A stretch of 64,000 nt of DNA from an uncultured Paracoccaceae bacterium (lineage in GTDB: Bacteria; Pseudomonadota; Alphaproteobacteria; Rhodobacterales; Rhodobacteraceae), in contig CALSNT010000006.1 in NCBI GenBank assembly GCA_943787785.1, positions 124,001-188,000 of the forward strand, read 5' to 3'. The notes beneath the pieces are model-generated. The model was not told where the DNA came from. It saw nothing but the letters and a program-made list of their open reading frames with translations, and did no database searches. The stretch's first letter is position 1, and every line of letters begins with the position of its first letter. Made by a program: the position numbers and the translations under genes. Positions 19,239 to 28,610 of this stretch are shown one piece after another.

Positions 19239-20383
19239 AAGTGAGCGGCGACTGGCTGATGCGCCCGGAAACACAGGCGGTGTTCGAGGTAATCGAGGCA
19301 TGTGGCCACAGTGTCTGGGCGGTTGGTGGCTGCGTGCGGGACGACTTGCTGGGCATGCCAGTGCGCGACATCGATCTGGCGACCAGTGCGACGCCGGCCC
19401 AGGTTATGGAAATCGGACGAGCTGCGGGATTGAAGGCCGTACCGACTGGAATAGATCATGGTACGGTGACACTGATATCAGGCGGTGCACCTTATGAGGT
19501 CACGACGTTGCGCCGGGATGTGGACAGCGATGGTCGGCGCGCAACTGTGGCATTTGGCGCTTCGGTGGAAGAGGATGCTGGTCGGCGTGATTTCACCGTG
19601 AATGCGCTTTACGCGGATCGCACGGGCACTCTGCTCGACCCTGTGGATGGCTTGCCGGATCTTCGCGCCCGGCGTGTGCGTTTTGTCGGAGATCCCGACG
19701 CACGGGTGCACGAAGACTACCTGCGTATCCTTCGCTTCTTCCGCTTCACAGCTCTTTATGGGACTCCGGAAAACGGCATCGACGCGGATGGTCTGGCCGC
19801 CTGTGCGGCCGGAGCGGAGGGTTTGGAAAAGGTTTCGCGCGAACGCATCGGTGCGGAGATGAAGAAACTGCTATCCGCCGATGATCCGGCTCCGGCGGTG
19901 GCGTCGATGCAGGCCGCTGGTGTTTTGATGCGGGTTTTGCCGGGTGCAGATAGTGCTTCGCTTGCGGTTCTTGTCCATCACGAAGCAGCGCTGGATGTCG
20001 TGGCTGATCCTTTGCGCAGATTGGCCGTTTTGGGCGCCTTAGAGGCTGATTCACGCCTGAGACTGTCCCGCGCCGAGTCCGCGAAGCTGGACTTACTGCA
20101 ACGGCTGACTGGGGACACTTCCGGATTGGCCGAGGTTGCGTGGAGGCACGGGGCTGACTGCGCACGAGACGTCGCGTTGCTGCGCGCCGCTGCGCTGGGC
20201 GAAGAGATTGCGTTCGATCTTGATGCCCAGATTGAGCTCGACGTGGCCGCCGTCTTTCCGGTCGCCGCGGCAGACCTGATGCCGGACTTCACCGGGGCGG
20301 CACTTGGTGCGAAACTGGCAGAGCTAGAGGCGCAGTGGATCGCCTCAGGGTTTAGTCTCGACAAGGCCGCGCTGTTGGCTTGA
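19235..20383 (+). CDS. CCA tRNA nucleotidyltransferase / poly(A) polymerase family protein
   Basis: Adds or repairs the 3' CCA of tRNAs (family members may also be poly(A) polymerases). It has 382 residues. The class II nucleotidyltransferase head shows AVGGCVRDDLLG and the catalytic DIDLAT; then GTVTLISGG, the RRDFTVNALY motif and EDYLRILRFFRF, which are diagnostic. The C-terminal half is the helical tRNA-binding region. Alphaproteobacterial CCA enzymes are often in this CoA-Nudix/CCA gene pair. Confidence 0.93.
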   Translation: MKVSGDWLMRPETQAVFEVIEACGHSVWAVGGCVRDDLLGMPVRDIDLATSATPAQVMEIGRAAGLKAVPTGIDHGTVTLISGGAPYEVTTLRRDVDSDGRRATVAFGASVEEDAGRRDFTVNALYADRTGTLLDPVDGLPDLRARRVRFVGDPDARVHEDYLRILRFFRFTALYGTPENGIDADGLAACAAGAEGLEKVSRERIGAEMKKLLSADDPAPAVASMQAAGVLMRVLPGADSASLAVLVHHEAALDVVADPLRRLAVLGALEADSRLRLSRAESAKLDLLQRLTGDTSGLAEVAWRHGADCARDVALLRAAALGEEIAFDLDAQIELDVAAVFPVAAADLMPDFTGAALGAKLAELEAQWIASGFSLDKAALLA

Positions 20384-20438
20384 CCCGGAATGTGTGGGGG
20401 CGCAGGGTCGGCCCGACTGCAGACATCGGACACCCTAT

Positions 20439-21035
20439 ATGACATCCGACATAATCCTCGCGCTCGTTGCGCTGGCCTTTGCGGGCGCATGGACGCCAGG
20501 TCCAAACAATGCATTGGTCGCCAGTTCCGGCGCCGCTTTTGGATATTTTCGCACTTTCCCCCATGTTCTTGGCACCGCCCTGGGATTTCCGCTGATGATG
20601 TTCCTGGTCGGCGTCTTTCTTGGAGAGCTTTTCCAGCAGAGCGCCCTTCTGCGCGAAACGCTGCGATGGGGTGGCGCGCTGATTTTGCTATGGATGGCGT
20701 GGAGATTGGCAAATAGCGGCGGTTTGGTATCGAGGCAGGGTAAAGCGCGACCCTTTACGTTTCTCGAGTCTGCCGCATTCCAATGGATAAACCCCAAGGG
20801 CTGGGCGATGGGCATAGCGATCACGAGCCAGTTTATTCTGCCCGCAGCCCCGGTGCGCAGCGCATTGATCGTCGCGGTCGTGTTCTTCGTTGCCGGAATC
20901 ACAAGCGCGTCGGCCTGGGCATTGGCAGGGCAAACCCTGATGCGCTGGGCCGAGACACCGGGGCGCCTCGTCTGGTTCAACCGGGCGATGGCAGGGCTGA
21001 TAGTGCTGACCGTCGTCCTGCTTTTCCTCGGCTGA
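20439..21035 (+). CDS. LysE/RhtB family amino acid exporter
   Basis: Inner-membrane exporter of the LysE superfamily, substrate unknown. It has 198 residues with about six hydrophobic segments. The first segment holds the signature TPGPNNALVASSGA (about residues 19-32), and FQWINPKGW near the middle is also typical. The start ATG at 20439 immediately precedes the first membrane helix. It may be its own unit, as the following exporter genes have an independent promoter-like sequence. Confidence 0.88.
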   Translation: MTSDIILALVALAFAGAWTPGPNNALVASSGAAFGYFRTFPHVLGTALGFPLMMFLVGVFLGELFQQSALLRETLRWGGALILLWMAWRLANSGGLVSRQGKARPFTFLESAAFQWINPKGWAMGIAITSQFILPAAPVRSALIVAVVFFVAGITSASAWALAGQTLMRWAETPGRLVWFNRAMAGLIVLTVVLLFLG

Positions 21036-21056
21036 ATGCGGCACAGTACAGGCCGC

Positions 21057-21086
21057 GTTTTCTTCCGGGAAAACCTGCGCTATATG
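21057..21086 (+). promoter_or_regulatory. Putative promoter with overlapping inverted repeat before the ABC exporter operon
   Basis: The inverted repeat GTTTTC-N6-GAAAAC (21057-21074) overlaps a weak -35 (TTTTCT, 21058-21063); 17 bp further is TATATG (21081-21086). The TTG start of the first ABC gene is 25 bp after the -10. The repeat could be an operator. Confidence 0.4.
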
Positions 21087-21111
21087 ATCCGTCCAATCAC
21101 AGGCTTCATCG

Positions 21112-22956
21112 TTGTTCCGCTTCTTCGAATCCCTCGTCGACCCTTACGTCGACCACGAGGCGACGGACCGTCCGCCCAATCGGCTTTGGCCGTTCCTGTG
21201 GAGCTATGCCCAACCGTTCAAGAAAGTCTTTGCGGTGTCCGCCATTATGTCGGTGGTCACGGCCAGCATTGAGGTCTGGCTGCTTTGGTATCTGGGCCGC
21301 GTGATCGACCTTCTGTCAGGTGGCGCGCCAGCCGAGGTCTGGGAGGCAAACAAGACCGAGTTGTTTCTGGTGGCCGGTTTCATCCTGCTGGTTCGCCCAC
21401 TTGTGCAAGGCCTCGACGTGGCGCTGCTGAACAACGTGATTCTGCCAAACTTCGGGACTTTGATCCGCTGGCGCGCGCACGGCCATGTCTTACGTCAGTC
21501 AATTGGGTGGTTCGAAGACGACTTCGCGGGGCGGATTGCCAATCGGGTTACGCAGACACCTCCGGCGGCGGGCGAGGCTGTCTTTCAGGTCTTCGACGCC
21601 ATCACCTTCTCGCTGGCCTATGCGGTCGGGGCCTTCGTTTTGCTGGCCGATGCGGATATTCGACTGACTATTCCCTTGTTGATCTGGCTTGGCCTCTATG
21701 CGCTGCTGATCCGCTGGACTGTGCGTCGTGTTGGCCCTGCATCAAAGGCGGCCTCGGATGCGCGCAGTGCGGTGACCGGCAATATCGTCGACGCCTATAC
21801 CAACATCCATTCAGTGAAGCTGTTCGCGCAGTCCGAACATGAATTGCAGGGTGCGAAAGGCGTCATTGAGAACACGCGCCAGACCTTTGCGCGCGAGATG
21901 CGGATTTTCTCGATCATGGATTTCACACTGGTGATCCTGAACGGCGTGCTGATCGTCGGCGTGGTTGGCTGGGCGATCTACCTTTGGCTAGGCGGGTCGG
22001 CGACTGCCGGAGTGATCGCTGCCGCGACGGCGCTGGTGCTGCGTCTGAATGCCATGACCGGCTGGATCATGTGGGCGCTGACCAGCTTCTTTCGCGAACT
22101 CGGCGTGGTGTCCGAAGGAATGGAAACCATCGCCCAACCAATCACACTGGTCGATGGACCGGACGCGCAGCCACTGGTCGTGACCGAGGGGCGGATCGAG
22201 ATTGCGGGATTGTCGCACCACTATGGGCGCCAGAGTGGTGGAATTGACTCGTTGGATCTTCTGATTGAACCGGGCGAAAAGGTTGGGATCGTCGGGCGAT
22301 CCGGTGCGGGAAAATCGACCCTCGTAAAGCTACTTTTGCGGTTTTACGACGCAGAGGCCGGAGTGATCCGAATAGACGGCCAGGATATTCGCGACGTTAC
22401 ACAAGACAGCCTGCGCGGCGCGATCGGGATGGTTCAACAGGAAAGCAGCCTGCTGCATCGGTCGGTTCGCGCGAACATCCTCTATGGCAACGCGCAGGCG
22501 AGCGAAGAGCAGATGATCGAGGCCGCCGGGCGAGCTGAGGCGCTGGAGTTCATTGCAGACTTGCAAGACCCCGAAGGTAATAGCGGTCTTGACGCCCGTG
22601 TGGGTGAGCGCGGCGTGAAACTGTCTGGCGGGCAACGCCAGCGGATCGCACTTGCCCGAGTGATCCTGAAGGACGCGCCGATTTTGGTTCTGGACGAGGC
22701 GACGAGTGCGCTGGACTCCGAGGTGGAGGCGGCAATTCAGGACACGCTTTATGGCATGATGGAAGGCAAGACGGTTATCGCAATTGCGCACCGTTTATCG
22801 ACTATCGCGCGACTGAATCGGATCGTGGTGATCGATGAAGGGCGGATTGTGGAAAGCGGTTCTCATAGCGCTCTTCTGAAGCAAGATGGGCTATACGCTC
22901 AGTTCTGGGCGCGGCAGTCTGGTGGATTTATCGGTGTTGAGGAGGCTGCGGAATGA
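21112..22956 (+). CDS. ABC transporter, fused membrane and ATP-binding domains (exporter half 1)
   Basis: A type IV ABC exporter half-transporter of 614 residues. About six membrane segments (roughly 40-330) precede a nucleotide-binding domain with Walker A GRSGAGKST, signature LSGGQRQR, Walker B ILVLDEATSALD and the H-loop AHRLST. A TTG start at 21112 is chosen because no in-frame ATG or GTG lies nearby and the N-terminus MFRFFESLVDPY is the usual one for this group. The next gene is a homologous half-transporter overlapping by 4 bp, so a heterodimer is likely. The substrate is unknown. Confidence 0.9.
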   Translation: MFRFFESLVDPYVDHEATDRPPNRLWPFLWSYAQPFKKVFAVSAIMSVVTASIEVWLLWYLGRVIDLLSGGAPAEVWEANKTELFLVAGFILLVRPLVQGLDVALLNNVILPNFGTLIRWRAHGHVLRQSIGWFEDDFAGRIANRVTQTPPAAGEAVFQVFDAITFSLAYAVGAFVLLADADIRLTIPLLIWLGLYALLIRWTVRRVGPASKAASDARSAVTGNIVDAYTNIHSVKLFAQSEHELQGAKGVIENTRQTFAREMRIFSIMDFTLVILNGVLIVGVVGWAIYLWLGGSATAGVIAAATALVLRLNAMTGWIMWALTSFFRELGVVSEGMETIAQPITLVDGPDAQPLVVTEGRIEIAGLSHHYGRQSGGIDSLDLLIEPGEKVGIVGRSGAGKSTLVKLLLRFYDAEAGVIRIDGQDIRDVTQDSLRGAIGMVQQESSLLHRSVRANILYGNAQASEEQMIEAAGRAEALEFIADLQDPEGNSGLDARVGERGVKLSGGQRQRIALARVILKDAPILVLDEATSALDSEVEAAIQDTLYGMMEGKTVIAIAHRLSTIARLNRIVVIDEGRIVESGSHSALLKQDGLYAQFWARQSGGFIGVEEAAE

Positions 22957-24782
22957 GGCGCTTTGCAGCCTTGATAGATGCGTTCCAACACGCGACTGGC
23001 GCGCCACCGCGAAGTTTCGCTCCGTTCATGGGATGGGCTTTGGCCGGGTCTTGGAAGTGGCTCTGGATCGCCGGCATCTTCTCGGCCATTGCAGGTGTGA
23101 TGGAGGTTGTTTCGGCACTAATGCTGGGCCGTGTCATCGATGCGGCGCTGGCCAGTCAGTTGGATGCGTTCTGGGCCGAGAACCTTACCATGTTGCTGTT
23201 GGTTGCTGGGTTTTTCCTGGTGGTCCGGCCGCTGACATTTGGTTTGTCGGCCGCCAGCAACGCGATCATCGTCGGACCAAACGTCAACCCGCTGGTCCTG
23301 ACGCGGTTGCATCGCTGGACGCTGGGACAGGCGGTCACCTTCTTTGACGACGATTTTGCAGGGCGCATCGCTCAGAAACAGATGCAGACCGCGCGAGCGA
23401 TCACCGATGTCGCCACCGAAGTAATCAACGTGGTGTTCTTCGCGCTGGCCACGCTGATCGGTTCGGTTTTCCTGCTGACCACAATAAACGGCACCGTCGC
23501 GATCGGTCTTGCTGTCTGGCTAATAGCCTATTTTGTGCTGATCCGGGTCTTCATGCCGCTTGTTCGCGGCCGCTCGAAGAAACGGGCAGCGGCGCGGGCG
23601 ATGGTGACCGGGCAAATTGTCGACACGATCACCAACGTCAACACGGTGAAGCTGTTCGCCCATGCCGAGCACGAGGATCGTGCGGCTATCGGCGCGATCC
23701 GTTCGTTCCGCGAACGCGCGCTGGATTTTGGCGTCCTCGCGGCTGTATTTCGCTTTTCGCTGATGACGCTGGCAGGGCTTCTTCCGGTTCTGCTGGTCGG
23801 CGCCACTCTGTATCTTTGGACGCAGGGCACGGCGAGTGCCGGGGATATCGCGGCGGCGGGAACCATCTCGATCCGGATTGCGCAGATGACCGGTTGGGTC
23901 AGTTTCACGTTGATGGGGATCTATTCCAACATTGGCGAGATCGAGGATGGCATCAACACGCTGACCCCGGCGCATACACTTGTCGATGTCGCTGATGCCA
24001 AAACACTAAGCGCAGGCGGAGACATCGAATTCGATAACGTGACTTTTGCCTATGGGCGTTCGGTCGGGGGTGTCACTGACCTGAACCTGACGATCCGCGA
24101 AGGTGAAAAACTTGGAATCGTCGGGGCGTCAGGGGCGGGAAAATCGACGCTCGTGGCCCTGCTGTTGCGTCTTTACGACGCGGAGTCAGGTAAAATTACC
24201 GTCGGCGGGCAGGATATTCGTGGCGTGACTCAGGAAAGCTTGCGCCGTCAGATCGCTATGGTCACGCAAGACACGGCCATGTTCAATCGCTCGGCGCGCG
24301 ACAATATCCTCTATGGCCGTCCAGGCGCATCGGAGGCCGAAATGTTTGACGCGGCGAAGCGGGCTGAAGCGCATGAGTTTATTCTCGACCTGAAGGATTT
24401 CGCAGGGCGGCGCGGCTATGACGCGCATCTGGGCGAGCGTGGGGTGAAATTGTCGGGTGGGCAGCGCCAGCGGATTGCCCTCGCCCGCGCCATCCTGAAG
24501 GATGCCCCGGTGCTGGTTCTGGACGAAGCGACCAGTGCGCTGGACAGTGAGGTTGAAGCCGCAATTCAGGCTGCACTGGAGCGTGTGATGGATGGCAAGA
24601 CAGTGCTGGCCATTGCACATCGCCTGTCGACGCTGGCGCATATGGATCGGTTGATTGTGCTGGATCAGGGTCGCATAGTCGAGGAAGGCGCGCACAGCGA
24701 CCTGCTGGCGAAGAATGGCCTTTATGCAAGGTTCTGGGCTCGGCAGTCGGGTGGCTTCATCCGCACCGAAGCGGCGGAATGA
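22953..24782 (+). CDS. ABC transporter, fused membrane and ATP-binding domains (exporter half 2)
   Basis: A second half-transporter of 609 residues, clearly related to the gene before it. It has the same architecture: six hydrophobic segments, then Walker A GASGAGKST, signature LSGGQRQR, Walker B VLVLDEATSALD and AHRLST. Both halves keep the catalytic Glu after Walker B, so neither ATP site looks degenerate. ATGA overlaps link it to both neighbours. Function as a heterodimer with the first half is an inference from gene pairing. Confidence 0.9.
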   Translation: MRRFAALIDAFQHATGAPPRSFAPFMGWALAGSWKWLWIAGIFSAIAGVMEVVSALMLGRVIDAALASQLDAFWAENLTMLLLVAGFFLVVRPLTFGLSAASNAIIVGPNVNPLVLTRLHRWTLGQAVTFFDDDFAGRIAQKQMQTARAITDVATEVINVVFFALATLIGSVFLLTTINGTVAIGLAVWLIAYFVLIRVFMPLVRGRSKKRAAARAMVTGQIVDTITNVNTVKLFAHAEHEDRAAIGAIRSFRERALDFGVLAAVFRFSLMTLAGLLPVLLVGATLYLWTQGTASAGDIAAAGTISIRIAQMTGWVSFTLMGIYSNIGEIEDGINTLTPAHTLVDVADAKTLSAGGDIEFDNVTFAYGRSVGGVTDLNLTIREGEKLGIVGASGAGKSTLVALLLRLYDAESGKITVGGQDIRGVTQESLRRQIAMVTQDTAMFNRSARDNILYGRPGASEAEMFDAAKRAEAHEFILDLKDFAGRRGYDAHLGERGVKLSGGQRQRIALARAILKDAPVLVLDEATSALDSEVEAAIQAALERVMDGKTVLAIAHRLSTLAHMDRLIVLDQGRIVEEGAHSDLLAKNGLYARFWARQSGGFIRTEAAE

Positions 24783-25282
24783 GGCGAGTCATGGTTGTTG
24801 GGGGGCCGGGGTCGGGGAAATCGACGTTTGCTCGTGCGCTGGGCGCAAAAACCGGGTTGCCTGTGTTTCATATGGATCTGATCCACTGGCTGCCGGGCTG
24901 GGAGGAGCGCCCCTCCGCCGAGAAATCGCGGATGACGGAGGAGGTTCACGCGCAAGAAACGTGGATATTCGAAGGTGGTCACTCTGCCACTTACCCGGAG
25001 CGGATCGCGCTGGCGGACACCCTCATCTGGTTGGACTTGCCGCTGGCACTGCGATTGTGGCGGGTTCTGAAACGTTGGGCGCAGTATCGCGGGCAGACGC
25101 GGCCCGATTTGCCCGAAAACTGCCCGGAACGGCTGAGCCTCGAATTCCTCTGGTTCATCCTGCGCACCAACGCCAAGCAGCGACGGCGACATCTGGCGAC
25201 TGTGAGTGCGCCGCCCCCGCATCTGACCTGCCTTCACCTGCACAGCCGGGCCATGATTGCCGGATATCTGACAAATGTCTGA
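24779..25282 (+). CDS. P-loop nucleotide kinase-like protein (DNA topology modulation/FlaR type)
   Basis: A 167-residue adenylate-kinase-like P-loop protein. The Walker A motif GGPGSGKST is at residues 8-16, followed by VFHMDLIHWLPGW, a substrate-site pattern seen in the FlaR-type group, and a WIFEGG segment. The true substrate of this group is not established. It overlaps the second ABC gene by ATGA and the next gene by 8 bp, so it belongs to the same transcript. Confidence 0.75.
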   Translation: MRRVMVVGGPGSGKSTFARALGAKTGLPVFHMDLIHWLPGWEERPSAEKSRMTEEVHAQETWIFEGGHSATYPERIALADTLIWLDLPLALRLWRVLKRWAQYRGQTRPDLPENCPERLSLEFLWFILRTNAKQRRRHLATVSAPPPHLTCLHLHSRAMIAGYLTNV

Positions 25283-26507
25283 GGTTGAACTTACGATCGA
25301 GCGCCTGGGTCGTCGGGGTGATGGTATCGGCCAGTACGGCGGTCACGCCGTTTACGCAGCGCGCATGCTGCCGGGCGAGCGGATAACGGGCGTCGTTTCT
25401 GGCGACCGAATTGATAACCCAAAGATCATAGTGTCTGCACCCGAGCGTGTGGCGCCACGATGCCGACATTACAAATCCTGCGGAGGGTGCGCAGTTCAGC
25501 ATGCCAGCGATGGATTTGTTGCTGCATGGAAAGCCGACCAGGTGCGCCGGGCGCTGGCGGCTCAGGGTTTGGATGCTCCGATCCGGTCTGTCAGAACATC
25601 ACCGCCCCGTTCGCGCCGCCGAGCTGTGCTGACGGGACGGCGCACAAAATCGGGCGCGATTGTCGGGTTCCACGGACGCGGTTCGGATAGTCTGGTTGAT
25701 ATCACCGACTGCCACGTTCTGGATGTGCAGATCATGGAATCACTTCCAGTGCTGCGTGATCTGGTTGCCGGCACAGCCAGCCGCAAGGGTGCGCTGACGC
25801 TTGCGGTGACTCAGTCGCCTGAAGGTTTGGACATTGCCGTTTCAGGCGGAAAAGATCTGGAACAGAGTCTGATTTCAAGCCTTACAACCATTACCAAGGA
25901 TGCTGGGATTGCTCGCCTGACCTGGGGCGACGAGTTGGTGTTTCAGGATACACCTCCCCGGCAAACATTCGGCACCGCACAAGTCACACCACCGCCGGGT
26001 GCGTTCCTTCAGGCAACCTCTGACGGAGAGGCGGCGCTGGTTGCGGGTGTGTCAGAAGCTCTCGCCGGTGCGAAGCACATCGCTGATTTGTTCGCAGGTT
26101 GCGGCACGTTTTCCCTGCCGCTGGCGAAGATCGCCTCGGTGCATTCGGTTGAGGGCGAGGCGGCGATGTTGGCCGCCTTGACCGCAGGGTGGCGCACTGC
26201 CGCTGGCCTCAAGCCCGTGACGACGGAAGTGCGCGACCTGTTCCGCCGACCGCTTTTGGCGGACGAGTTGGCGAAGTTTGATGGCATCGTCATCGACCCT
26301 CCGCGCGCCGGGGCCGAAGCGCAGTCGCGTTTGCTGGCCGATCATGGCCCGCCGCGCCTGGCGATGGTCAGTTGCGACCCGGCGACTTTTGCGCGAGATG
26401 CAGCCATTCTGACCGCGGGTGGATACCGGATCGGCTGGATCGATGTTGTGGATCAGTTCCGATGGTCCGCCCACGTTGAGCTGGTCGCGGCCTTATGGCG
26501 CGACTGA
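25275..26507 (+). CDS. Class I SAM-dependent RNA m5U methyltransferase (RlmD/TrmA family)
   Basis: Methylates C5 of a uridine in rRNA or tRNA. It has 410 residues. An N-terminal TRAM-like domain is followed by an iron-sulfur motif, CRHYKSCGGCAVQH, with a further Cys in TDCHVL. The SAM loop is DLFAGCGTFSLPL, and the catalytic VSCDPATFARD and the final AHVE are as in RumA/TrmA. The exact target nucleotide cannot be read from the sequence. It is the last gene of the exporter/kinase transcript. Confidence 0.9.
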   Translation: MSEVELTIERLGRRGDGIGQYGGHAVYAARMLPGERITGVVSGDRIDNPKIIVSAPERVAPRCRHYKSCGGCAVQHASDGFVAAWKADQVRRALAAQGLDAPIRSVRTSPPRSRRRAVLTGRRTKSGAIVGFHGRGSDSLVDITDCHVLDVQIMESLPVLRDLVAGTASRKGALTLAVTQSPEGLDIAVSGGKDLEQSLISSLTTITKDAGIARLTWGDELVFQDTPPRQTFGTAQVTPPPGAFLQATSDGEAALVAGVSEALAGAKHIADLFAGCGTFSLPLAKIASVHSVEGEAAMLAALTAGWRTAAGLKPVTTEVRDLFRRPLLADELAKFDGIVIDPPRAGAEAQSRLLADHGPPRLAMVSCDPATFARDAAILTAGGYRIGWIDVVDQFRWSAHVELVAALWRD

Positions 26508-26616
26508 CCCGCCTCGCGCAGGCGTGACAGACCTGTGATGAAAACGGATTCCCGCAGCGCGTTCAATCGGCTAAGAACGAATCGCCGAGGGGGGACACGG
26601 CAGGACGGACAGGCGA

Positions 26617-27126
26617 ATGATAAAAACACTACTTTCCATCTTTGCGGCAATCATTTTGCTGACCGGTTGCACGGTCCCGGAAGTCGAGGTGACTGGCCCG
26701 GTCTATACCGGACCAGAGGTGACTCGCATCGTCGTCGATAAGGGCGACCGGAAGATGTACCTGATGCATCACAAGCGGACGTTGAAATCCTACGACGTCG
26801 AGCTTGGCTTCAACCCGATGGGCGACAAGGTGCGACAAGGCGACGGGCGCACGCCGGAGGGCGAGTATTTCATCGACCGGCGGAACAATGCCAGCATCTT
26901 CCATTTGTCGCTGGGCATCAACTATCCCAACGCCCACGACCGTGCTCAGGCACGCGCGCGGGGCGTTAGCCCTGGTGGCGACATCTTCATCCACGGTGCC
27001 CGCCGCAAGACCAGCCCGATTGGGCCGGATTGGACGGCTGGATGCATCTCGGTCGAAAATCATGAGATCGAACAGATTTGGTTGATGGTGCCGAGAAACG
27101 GCGTTCCTGTTACGATCAATCCTTGA
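26617..27126 (+). CDS. L,D-transpeptidase (YkuD family) lipoprotein
   Basis: Probable peptidoglycan cross-linking enzyme or Braun-type anchoring enzyme. It has 169 residues. The signal peptide ends in the lipobox LTGC (Cys18), giving a lipoprotein. The YkuD domain is visible from VTRIVVDKGDRKMYL, through GRTPEGEYFIDRRN, to the catalytic stretch HGARRK and DWTAGCISVEN, with the nucleophile Cys. The stop is 8 bp from that of the converging CAP gene. A 109-bp gap precedes it. Confidence 0.9.
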   Translation: MIKTLLSIFAAIILLTGCTVPEVEVTGPVYTGPEVTRIVVDKGDRKMYLMHHKRTLKSYDVELGFNPMGDKVRQGDGRTPEGEYFIDRRNNASIFHLSLGINYPNAHDRAQARARGVSPGGDIFIHGARRKTSPIGPDWTAGCISVENHEIEQIWLMVPRNGVPVTINP

Positions 27127-27134
27127 TCAAGCTT

Positions 27135-27776
27135 TCACTGGTTGAGAAATTGTTCTGCCGAGAACCCGCCTTCGGGCACCCCGTCTGAGGCCGGGTCGGC
27201 TGGCGCGGCTCCGTCTGGCACAGTTGTGACTGCGGCGACCTGCGCGACGACCTGACGAGGCGCGGCCGTCGTTCCGGTGATCAACGTCCACCAGATCTTG
27301 CCGTTGGTGTCCTGCGCCCAGGAAAACCCGACATCGCGGGCCGCGCGGTCCAGGATCACGTCACGAGTTTCCGCCGCTTCCATCCAGGCGTTTAGGGTCT
27401 GAAGCTCGGTTTCAAAGCTTTCCGAAATGTTTTCGCCCAGCAGCTTGCCGGTATAGCCGGCGCGCTTGATCCGCTCTAACGGGGATGAGCCGTCCGAGCC
27501 GAAGTGCCAGGGCCTGTTCTGGCGCAGCATGTCGCGGGAATGGGTCTCGGCCGCGGCGTTCAGCTGAGAATTGAGTTTCACCGCAGGGGCCGCATGACGC
27601 CGCCGCAGGGCGTTCATCGAATCGACCATGCGGAACTGCACGGCAGCCGGATCCATCCGGTCGATCCGGTAGACTTGAGTCGTGCCTGGAGTGCCGGTGC
27701 CGACATTTTCGATGGGTATGGCGCAGGCGGCCAAGGCTAACGTGCCTGCAAACAAGGTAAGTGTCGCGCGGTTCAT
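27135..27776 (-). CDS. CAP/SCP-domain lipoprotein
   Basis: A secreted CAP-superfamily protein of unknown activity. It has 213 residues, with a lipobox LAAC at about 15-18. The CAP core is recognisable from MNALRRRHAAPAVKLNSQLNAAAETHSRDM, with the conserved His, then GENIS and WMEAAETRDVILD. The last 40 residues are Pro/Ala-rich. It is divergent from the second L,D-transpeptidase and convergent with the first, so three envelope genes are clustered; a shared role in the cell wall is an inference. Confidence 0.85.
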   Translation of the reverse strand: MNRATLTLFAGTLALAACAIPIENVGTGTPGTTQVYRIDRMDPAAVQFRMVDSMNALRRRHAAPAVKLNSQLNAAAETHSRDMLRQNRPWHFGSDGSSPLERIKRAGYTGKLLGENISESFETELQTLNAWMEAAETRDVILDRAARDVGFSWAQDTNGKIWWTLITGTTAAPRQVVAQVAAVTTVPDGAAPADPASDGVPEGGFSAEQFLNQ

Positions 27777-27954
27777 TATCTGAATCCTGTTATTTTCGCC
27801 TCGGCGCCGTGCTTACAGGGTAAATTCGGCCCCGACAAACACTACCGGCGGATTTTAGCATATCCGGCCCGTTCTGACGGGGGTTTGATTTGCCCGGTGC
27901 GCGTAACCACATTAAGAGCAGTCTCAAAACGAGAATTGAGGACGGAGAGATCAA

Positions 27955-28557
27955 ATGACCAATGCGAAGAACGCGACCCAATCGCGCCGCCTGTTTCTCG
28001 CCGGAGCGGCTGCCAGCAGCCTGTTCGGCGCACCAGCGCTGGCGCAGACGACGCAGGGCCCGACGACCGAATTTCGTAACCAGATTTCGCGCAGTGTGAA
28101 GCGCAATGCGTCGAGCTTCCGGATGCTCGACTGGCGTCCCTATTTCGAAAATCTCGACAATGGCGCGATCCTTGTCGACATCAACTCACGCGCTCTGCAC
28201 TTCTGGAACGAACGGGAAGAATACCGCCTGTATCCGACTTCAGTGCCGATGACCGACGACCTGACACGCCGCGGTCGGACCGAAATCACGCGCAAAGTCG
28301 ACGGGCCGACTTGGTCCCCGACCCCGGCGATGAAACAGCGCAACCCTGAGTGGCCCGATTTCGTGCCTGCGGGCCCGGAAAATCCGCTTGGCACTCATGC
28401 GTTGTACCTCAGCTGGAAATACTACCGCATCCACGGGACGCAAGACACGCGCAAGATCGGGCGGCGCTCGTCGAACGGCTGCATAGGGCTGTATAACGAG
28501 CATATCGCCGAACTGTTTCAGCTGACCAAGGTCAAGACTCAGGTTTTGCTGGTCTAA
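27955..28557 (+). CDS. L,D-transpeptidase (ErfK/YbiS/YcfS type) with Tat-like signal
   Basis: A second YkuD-family enzyme, 200 residues. The N-terminus SRRLFLAGAAASSLF is a twin-arginine-type signal ending near ALAQ. The catalytic region is RIHGTQDTRKIGRRSSNGCIGL with the nucleophile Cys; family members usually have SHGC or SNGC here. It is preceded by GGAGAG, a good ribosome-binding site. A bidirectional terminator follows, shared with hemH. It differs enough from the 26.6-kb paralogue that they are unlikely to be recent duplicates. Confidence 0.9.
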   Translation: MTNAKNATQSRRLFLAGAAASSLFGAPALAQTTQGPTTEFRNQISRSVKRNASSFRMLDWRPYFENLDNGAILVDINSRALHFWNEREEYRLYPTSVPMTDDLTRRGRTEITRKVDGPTWSPTPAMKQRNPEWPDFVPAGPENPLGTHALYLSWKYYRIHGTQDTRKIGRRSSNGCIGLYNEHIAELFQLTKVKTQVLLV

Positions 28558-28580
28558 CGTCCGCGACATCCGACATTTTA

Positions 28581-28610
28581 GGGGCGGTAGGGAAACCTAC
28601 CGCCCCTTTT
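28581..28610. terminator. Bidirectional intrinsic terminator between L,D-transpeptidase and hemH
   Basis: A perfect 11-bp stem (GGGGCGGTAGG / CCTACCGCCCC) with a GAAA loop, T-rich on the plus-strand side and A-rich on the other (AAAA before the stem is read as TTTT only weakly). The hemH stop codon lies inside the stem. Confidence 0.85.
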
